In this document: positions 7,408 through 11,110 of the stretch, piece by piece
Layout of the letters: every line of letters begins with the position of its first letter
Numbering within the stretch: position 1 is the stretch's first letter
Origin: Perlabentimonas sp046542995
GTDB lineage: Bacteria; Bacteroidota; Bacteroidia; Bacteroidales; Tenuifilaceae
NCBI GenBank assembly: GCA_046542995.1
Contig: JBKHAH010000094.1
Location: 1-11,110, forward strand
Reading direction: 5' to 3'
Length of the DNA: 11,110 nucleotides
Position numbers and translations under genes: made by a program
Notes under the pieces: model-generated
What the model was told of the DNA's origin: nothing
Seen by the model: only the letters and a program-made list of their open reading frames with translations
Database searches by the model: none

Positions 7408-7662
7408 CTACTGTAAAGCATTAACGTGTTGAGTTAAAGAACTCTTAAGGTTAGCTGCTTTGTTCTTATGAATAATATTTTTCTTGGCTAACTTGTCAAG
7501 CATTGATGCAACTTTAGGTAACTGCTCTTGTGCAGCGGCCTTGTCGGTGTTGTCCCTAAGCTCTTTAATGGCATTACGGGTAGTGCGACCAAAGTACCTG
7601 TTGTGAACTCTTCTTGATTCGGATTGACGATTCCTCTTCTCTGCTGACTTGTGATTTGCCAT
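7408..7662 (-). CDS. rpsT: 30S ribosomal protein S20
   Basis: S20 is a primary-binding protein of the 30S subunit that contacts 16S rRNA. The 84-aa length and high Lys/Arg content are typical. The start MANHKSAEKRNRQSE is family-specific, as are the helical region with RNAIKEL (30-36) and the tail LAKKNIIHKNKAANLKSSL. The ATG at 7662 is preceded by GAAAGATC, only a weak ribosome-binding site, as is usual in Bacteroidota. The gene begins 27 nt after the 3' end of tRNA-Glu, too close for a separate promoter outside the tRNA. It is therefore probably cotranscribed with the tRNA and freed by tRNA 3' processing. A good terminator follows. Confidence 0.97.
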   Translation of the reverse strand: MANHKSAEKRNRQSESRRVHNRYFGRTTRNAIKELRDNTDKAAAQEQLPKVASMLDKLAKKNIIHKNKAANLKSSLTQHVNALQ

Positions 7663-7689
7663 GATCTTTCGTTATTAGAATGATTTTTG

Positions 7690-7761
7690 TAGCCCGTAGG
7701 GGAATCGAACCCCTGTTACCAGGATGAAAACCTGGCGTCCTAACCCCTAGACGAACGGGCC
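7690..7761 (-). tRNA. tRNA-Glu (UUC)
   Basis: The minus strand folds as a complete cloverleaf. The acceptor stem GGCCCGT pairs with ACGGGCT (position 1-72 as G-U), with discriminator A at 7690. The D arm is GTCTAGGGGTTAGGAC. The anticodon arm is CCAGG-TTTTCAT-CCTGG with anticodon TTC, read as UUC for glutamate. The T arm is AGGGG-TTCGATT-CCCCT. The CCA end is not encoded (next bases CAA), so it must be added after transcription. The gene is 72 nt and sits just upstream of rpsT on the same strand. No integrated element or duplicated 3' fragment is seen next to it. Confidence 0.96.
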
Positions 7762-7798
7762 ATTAAAAAAATGAACGCTTTGTGTTTATTAGCGGGTG

Positions 7799-7829
7799 CA
7801 AAAGTAGTTGAAAAAATTATTCCTGCAAA
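7799..7829 (-). promoter_or_regulatory. Bacteroidota sigma-70 type promoter of tRNA-Glu-rpsT
   Basis: On the minus strand, TTTG (complement of 7826-7829) is followed by a 19-nt spacer and TACTTTTG (complement of 7799-7806), an exact match to TAnnTTTG. This is the only place in the window where both elements are perfect and correctly spaced. Transcription would start near 7792-7795, about 30 nt before the tRNA 5' end. Its strength fits a stable-RNA and ribosomal-protein gene. Confidence 0.75.
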
Positions 7830-7856
7830 GAAATTGAAGAAAAAAATACAAAAAAT

Positions 7857-8351
7857 TTACTTTATGGTATATCGAACAGATAGCCCTGCATTAAACCATA
7901 CGTCCACTTTATCAATTATATTAAGAATGGGAAGAACGTCAAGGCCAATGGATATGGGTGCTTCGGCAAAAACGTACTCTACTCCAAAAACACCATCGGC
8001 ACCCAGGAAGAATGTGCCGCCTGTGGTGTTGGCCCAAGGACTCTGCCTATCTTGGTTTGATGTTGCAAGATGAGCCCCCAATCCATAGTACCACTTAAAA
8101 CCTGGTAAACCCTCAAGGTTTAGAGGATTGTGTATTTGGTAAAGGGCAGTAGCGCCAAATCCACCCCACCAACCGAACGAGAAGATCCCTTCAACCGCAA
8201 TGTTGTTCGTGAGGAAATGCTTACCTGTAATTCCCGATGGGCTTCCGCCCCTCAATCCGAACGAAGATTTATAGGATTGTTGAGAGGCTCCATTAAATGA
8301 TATTGAAAAAAGACTAATAAATAGTAAGGAGGCAATAAATGTTTTTTTCAT
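7857..8351 (-). CDS. Small predicted outer-membrane beta-barrel protein, function unknown
   Basis: I do not recognise a named family. The 164-aa protein starts with a clear Sec signal peptide (MKK, hydrophobic residues 4-19, likely cleavage near FNGAS/QQ at about 20-25). The mature part is rich in glycine and aromatic residues and alternates in a way typical of amphipathic beta-strands, for example IAVEGIFSFGWWGGFGATALY (51-71), FKWYYGLGAHLA (85-96), FFLGADGVFGVEYVF (114-128), ISIGLDVLPIL (133-143) and VWFNAGLSVRYTI (151-163). About eight short strands would fit, as in small Bacteroidota barrel proteins. It ends in Lys rather than the usual terminal aromatic residue. It lies 36 nt after the GNAT gene and may share its transcript with mpl. 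No terminator is visible before the tRNA promoter region. Confidence 0.75.
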   Translation of the reverse strand: MKKTFIASLLFISLFSISFNGASQQSYKSSFGLRGGSPSGITGKHFLTNNIAVEGIFSFGWWGGFGATALYQIHNPLNLEGLPGFKWYYGLGAHLATSNQDRQSPWANTTGGTFFLGADGVFGVEYVFAEAPISIGLDVLPILNIIDKVDVWFNAGLSVRYTIK

Positions 8352-8387
8352 TGTAAAAGGCGATTTGTAATTGTTTAAAAACTGGGC

Positions 8388-8960
8388 TTAGTTATAGCAA
8401 TCACTAAACGAATCAAAATCAAGATTGTTATCGGTGCTTTTATCTTTACATACGGTTTTATAGTATTTTGTGTTTACATGATCGTCGGGTTGAATGCTGC
8501 AAAATTTCAATTTTTTTAACGATGACATGGCTGCCTTATTGTTTAAATCGGCTTCAATAAGCACCACTTTAAATGGTTTAGTTTTTTCTGCCCAGCGAAG
8601 GATTGCCTCCATTGCTTCACACCCATACCCTTTTTGTCTAAAATCCGAGTCGATGCTGAAGAAAACCTCCACTTCGCCCTTGGCAGTTGGTTTACCATTA
8701 AAAGTGAATTGGCCTATAATGGTTTTTGTGTTGCGCTCAATTATGAGCCATAGGGTGTAGTATATGTAGCTGCTGGTTTGCCATGCATCCGGCTTGCTTT
8801 GTATCGTTTCGGTTAGCTCTTCAGCGTATGCTTCATGTAGCTCTTGGTTTGTTAATTTAAAACCATTCTGCTTTTCAAATAACTGCCGCGACTGTATAAA
8901 AGTTTTTAGCTCTTCGAGACCTAAAGGGGCGATGTCTAAACGTACACTTTGTAGCTTCAT
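8388..8960 (-). CDS. GNAT family N-acetyltransferase, substrate unknown
   Basis: GNAT enzymes transfer an acyl group from acetyl-CoA to an amine; the acceptor cannot be told here. The 190-aa protein shows the GNAT core. A beta-strand region IIGQFTFNGKP (81-91) precedes VEVFFSIDSDFRQKGYGCEA (97-116). The latter carries the pyrophosphate-binding loop RQKGYG (108-113, pattern Q/RxxGxG/A) and the following helix. IEADLNNKAAMSSLKKLKF (135-153) is the usual GNAT motif B, with Asn and the helix after the last strands. The C-terminal 20 residues are rich in Asp, Ser and Asn and probably disordered. It begins 12 nt after the mpl stop, so cotranscription with mpl is likely. It resembles the RimJ/RimL-type subgroup in layout, but that is only an impression. 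Confidence 0.82.
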   Translation of the reverse strand: MKLQSVRLDIAPLGLEELKTFIQSRQLFEKQNGFKLTNQELHEAYAEELTETIQSKPDAWQTSSYIYYTLWLIIERNTKTIIGQFTFNGKPTAKGEVEVFFSIDSDFRQKGYGCEAMEAILRWAEKTKPFKVVLIEADLNNKAAMSSLKKLKFCSIQPDDHVNTKYYKTVCKDKSTDNNLDFDSFSDCYN

Positions 8961-8972
8961 ATTACATACATT

Positions 8973-10364
8973 TTAAATATCAAGGTATCTTCGTGGAAAA
9001 TCATCATCGTCGGTTATGCTGTTGGCCAGCTTGTTCACATTAAGTCCTGCAAAATTTCCGGAACTCATTAATAGTAGGTTAGTGTTGTCCCAGAAATGGT
9101 TTATTAAATGGCTGTATAGTTTTTCCGGATTAGTGAAAACGAGCATGTTGGGATTGCCAAATTTCTGTTTTATAAAGCCAGGATCAATAGGAGGTAGTTT
9201 TTTGTGCTCAAATGTTCTAGGATTGTAGTACGCTATGGGATATTCAGCTTTGCTAAGCGTGTTCTTATATTCCCCAAGAAATGATGGGCTAAGGCTGCTA
9301 AAGGTATGCAGCTCAAGGCATGCCACTAGCCGCCGGAATGGGTAGGTTTCTTTTAGCGCAGCCACGGTTGCCTTAACCTTTGAAGGCGCATGGGCAAAAT
9401 CGAGAAACACGCTGGTTGTTGAGCTCGATTGTATGTGCTGCATTCGTTTTGCTGCGCCCTTAAAAGATGATATTGCTTTGTAAAATGTATTATCCGATAC
9501 GCCAAGAATACTACACACCTTCTTTGCTGCAGAAATGTTCTCCATGTTATGACTACCAAAAACCTTGAGTTTAACCTTCCCGTTTTTTGTTACAAGATAG
9601 GCTCTCTCAATATCAACTTCCGAAGGGTGAGGGGAGTATGGGTATGTTTCTATATCGGAGCGTATTTCATTTGCAATGCTGCATACCTCCGCATCGTTGG
9701 CGCAGTATACTAAATGGCCGTTTTTTTCAATTGTTGAGGCGAAGAGCTCAAATTGTTTTTTGTATATATCAAAACTAGGGAAAACGTTAATATGATCCCA
9801 TGCGATACCCGATATAACTGCAATGTGAGGTTTGTATAGGTGGAATTTTGGCCTTGGGTCAATGGGGGAGGTGAGGTACTCGTCGCCCTCAAAAACGGCA
9901 ATTTTGGTGTGTGCCGAAAGGCTCACCATATTCTCAAAACCCTCAATATGCGCACCAACCATGTAATCGAACTCAATGCCCGATTTCTTTAGCACATGCA
10001 TAATCATTGACGTGATGGTGGTTTTTCCATGGCTGCCACCAATTGCAATTCGGGTTTTGTTTTTTGTCTGCTCGTAAAGGTATTCGGGGTAAGAGTATAT
10101 TTTTAGACCCAACTCTTTGGCTTTAAGCAACTCAGGGTTGTCTCCTCTGGCATGCATTCCAAGCACTACGGCATCAAGGGTTTTGGTGATTTTTTCGGGG
10201 TACCATCCAATCTCATTGGGGAGTAGTCCATGCATTTTTAGCCTGCCCCGTGATGGTTCAAAAATCTCATCGTCGGAGCCAGTAATGGAATAACCCTTTA
10301 GCTTAAGGGCTATGGCCAAATTGTGCATGGCGCTTCCGCCTATGGCGATAAAATGGATTTTCAT
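8973..10364 (-). CDS. mpl: UDP-N-acetylmuramate:L-Ala-gamma-D-Glu-meso-DAP ligase (Mpl), MurC-like
   Basis: Mpl joins recycled murein tripeptide to UDP-MurNAc, returning cell-wall fragments to peptidoglycan synthesis in the cytoplasm. From the ATG at 10364 it has 463 aa, close to E. coli Mpl (457). It begins with the Mur-ligase nucleotide fold MKIHFIAIGGSAMHNLA. The ATP loop GGSHGKTT lies near 109-116, followed by EGDEY (159-163), AWDHINVFP (188-196), HNMEN (272-276), AAKRMQ, DFAHAPSK (322-329) and the Mpl-typical ELHTFSSLS (351-359). The last, and AWDHINVFP, favour Mpl over MurC. Upstream in-frame starts are an ATG at 10373 and a TTG at 10382. I prefer 10364 because family members start at this MxIHFIAIGG, and because TTG 10382 falls in a candidate -7 box. 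The GNAT gene follows after 12 nt. Confidence 0.9.
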   Translation of the reverse strand: MKIHFIAIGGSAMHNLAIALKLKGYSITGSDDEIFEPSRGRLKMHGLLPNEIGWYPEKITKTLDAVVLGMHARGDNPELLKAKELGLKIYSYPEYLYEQTKNKTRIAIGGSHGKTTITSMIMHVLKKSGIEFDYMVGAHIEGFENMVSLSAHTKIAVFEGDEYLTSPIDPRPKFHLYKPHIAVISGIAWDHINVFPSFDIYKKQFELFASTIEKNGHLVYCANDAEVCSIANEIRSDIETYPYSPHPSEVDIERAYLVTKNGKVKLKVFGSHNMENISAAKKVCSILGVSDNTFYKAISSFKGAAKRMQHIQSSSTTSVFLDFAHAPSKVKATVAALKETYPFRRLVACLELHTFSSLSPSFLGEYKNTLSKAEYPIAYYNPRTFEHKKLPPIDPGFIKQKFGNPNMLVFTNPEKLYSHLINHFWDNTNLLLMSSGNFAGLNVNKLANSITDDDDFPRRYLDI

Positions 10365-10379
10365 AGAATGCATTTGGTA

Positions 10380-10387
10380 CAAATTTA
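10380..10387 (-). promoter_or_regulatory. Candidate -7 element of mpl
   Basis: The minus strand reads TAAATTTG (complement of 10380-10387), an exact TAnnTTTG match 15 nt before the preferred mpl ATG. A proper TTTG is not present about 20 nt upstream, so the match could be chance. If used, the transcript would start near 10373-10376 with a leader of about 10 nt or less. Confidence 0.3.
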
Positions 10388-10614
10388 GCGAAAAATCTTG
10401 GGAAAGGGACTTTTTTATGGTTTATTGGATAATCACAAAAAGCATCCCCTTTTTTTGTGCTAAGCGATGAAAATGATTTTGGTGGTTTAGTGACCTTGTA
10501 AGGTGCTGAGTTTTTTTTATAATATATGTTTGAATTATTTATATGATAGCAACGGTGATTTTGGAGTTCACAATAAGGCAATGTCTTATATTATTGGTTA
10601 AAGCATATAAGTAC

Positions 10615-10653
10615 AAAAAAAGAACCATGAAAAACTATCATGGTTCTTTTTTT
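10615..10653 (-). terminator. Rho-independent terminator after the ACP-like gene, possibly bidirectional
   Basis: A perfect 10-bp stem (AGAACCATGA at 10621-10630, TCATGGTTCT at 10638-10647) with a 7-nt loop is flanked by A residues at 10615-10620 and T residues at 10648-10653. The T run therefore follows the hairpin on either strand. It lies 13 nt past the stop of the minus-strand ACP-like gene and would insulate it from mpl. No plus-strand gene is seen that would need it. Confidence 0.9.
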
Positions 10654-10666
10654 ACAAGTAAAAACT

Positions 10667-10933
10667 TTATGCTGCGTATAGGTTGCGATCTTTAGCTTTT
10701 GCGTTATATACCTTTGAAGCGAGCTGGTTTAGGTTGGAAATATTTTTTTCCACTCCTGGGTTAAACCTAACGTTAAATTTATTCTCCACAATAAATAGTA
10801 GAAGATTAATGTCCCATTCGTCAAGACCAAGATCCTTGGTTAGGCTGGCTTCATAGTGGTTGTTTGGCTCATTAAGAGTAAAGTTGGCCATTAGTATCCA
10901 CCTAATTTTATTGTAAATATCGGTATGTGACAT
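10667..10933 (-). CDS. Acyl-carrier-protein-like small protein lacking the phosphopantetheine serine
   Basis: The 88-aa product is not one I can name, but its middle resembles an acyl carrier protein. LTKDLGLDEWDINLLLFIVENKF (31-53) aligns without gaps to the ACP helix-II region, which typically reads DLGADSLD and then ExxFxI. The ACP serine that carries phosphopantetheine is Glu39 here, with DEW in place of DSL, so it cannot be loaded in the normal way. The pattern also recalls other ACP-like families without the serine, such as DUF1493 proteins. The C-terminal part (NISNLNQLASKVYNAK) would be the last helix. No ketosynthase or other fatty-acid gene is nearby. The gene stands alone, followed by a strong terminator. 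The start at 10933 is plausible, but no strong promoter is visible upstream. An alternative is a short DNA- or protein-binding helical protein. Confidence 0.65.
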   Translation of the reverse strand: MSHTDIYNKIRWILMANFTLNEPNNHYEASLTKDLGLDEWDINLLLFIVENKFNVRFNPGVEKNISNLNQLASKVYNAKAKDRNLYAA

Positions 10934-11110
10934 GGTGCTTGTATTTGTTTGTATAACTGGTTTCTTTATTTACGTAAAACCAAAGCAAATATTGTGCCTT
11001 AAATGCTCTTTTTAACTAGATGTTATGTAAAGAGTAAAGGTTGCTTAGTTTTTTTTTATTTAATGTTAAAATGATTTAAAAGAATACTGAAGTGATAAAT
11101 AAATTGCTGA

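Noticed and set aside
7690..7761. tRNA-Glu as an integration site with an adjacent island
   Set aside because: No integrase, no direct repeat of the tRNA 3' end and no change of gene content were found on either side within the window.
7771..8073. A 100-codon plus-strand frame
   Set aside because: It runs antisense through the tRNA promoter and the end of the barrel-protein gene, and shows no family features.
10303..10581. A 92-codon minus-strand frame overlapping the mpl start
   Set aside because: It overlaps the conserved mpl N-terminus in another frame, has no domain-like pattern and is rich in H, Y, K and P, so it is most likely non-coding spacer read by chance.
10969..10978. Palindrome TTTACGTAAA upstream of the ACP-like gene
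   Set aside because: A 10-nt AT-rich palindrome is expected by chance in such sequence, and no promoter element lies beside it.

Overview
The window looks like ordinary chromosomal DNA of a Bacteroidota bacterium, probably Bacteroidales-like. The evidence is an AT-rich composition, starts with A-rich leaders and no strong Shine-Dalgarno, several matches to the Bacteroidota promoter pattern (-33 TTTG, -7 TAnnTTTG), and the protein types: 67K-type SppA with LpxK and a class I PNP, Bacteroidota-type Mpl, and a small outer-membrane barrel. I see no insertion sequence, CRISPR array, integrase, prophage gene, toxin-antitoxin pair or defence locus. The species cannot be named from this sequence alone.

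Left part (1-3856, all minus strand, read right to left): sppA (envelope signal-peptide peptidase), a strong terminator, then lpxK (lipid A 4'-kinase) overlapping pnp (purine nucleoside phosphorylase), closed by a second hairpin terminator at 11-40. A divergent promoter region (3857-4034) leads into the plus-strand genes folK (folate pyrophosphokinase) and a DUF21/CBS membrane protein of the CNNM/CorC type. The latter has a perfect -7 element followed directly by a 12-nt palindrome.

Middle (5812-7761, minus strand): upp (uracil salvage) and radC precede the rpsT terminator. To their right is a tRNA-Glu(UUC)-rpsT pair that appears to be one transcript, driven by the best promoter in the window (7799-7829).

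Right part (7857-11110, minus strand): a closely spaced set of mpl (peptidoglycan recycling ligase), a GNAT acetyltransferase and a small predicted outer-membrane beta-barrel. Beyond a bidirectional-looking terminator lies a short gene for an acyl-carrier-protein-like domain whose phosphopantetheine serine position is glutamate. No gap exceeds 300 bases. The longest are about 230 bp upstream of mpl and 177 bp at the right edge, with no gene I can support.

Functionally this is nucleobase salvage (pnp, upp), envelope biogenesis and recycling (lpxK, sppA, mpl, barrel protein), folate synthesis and translation. I do not see a new multi-gene system. The items most worth checking are the Asp at the purine-specificity position of PNP, the serine-less ACP-like protein, and the palindrome over the predicted start of the DUF21 transcript.
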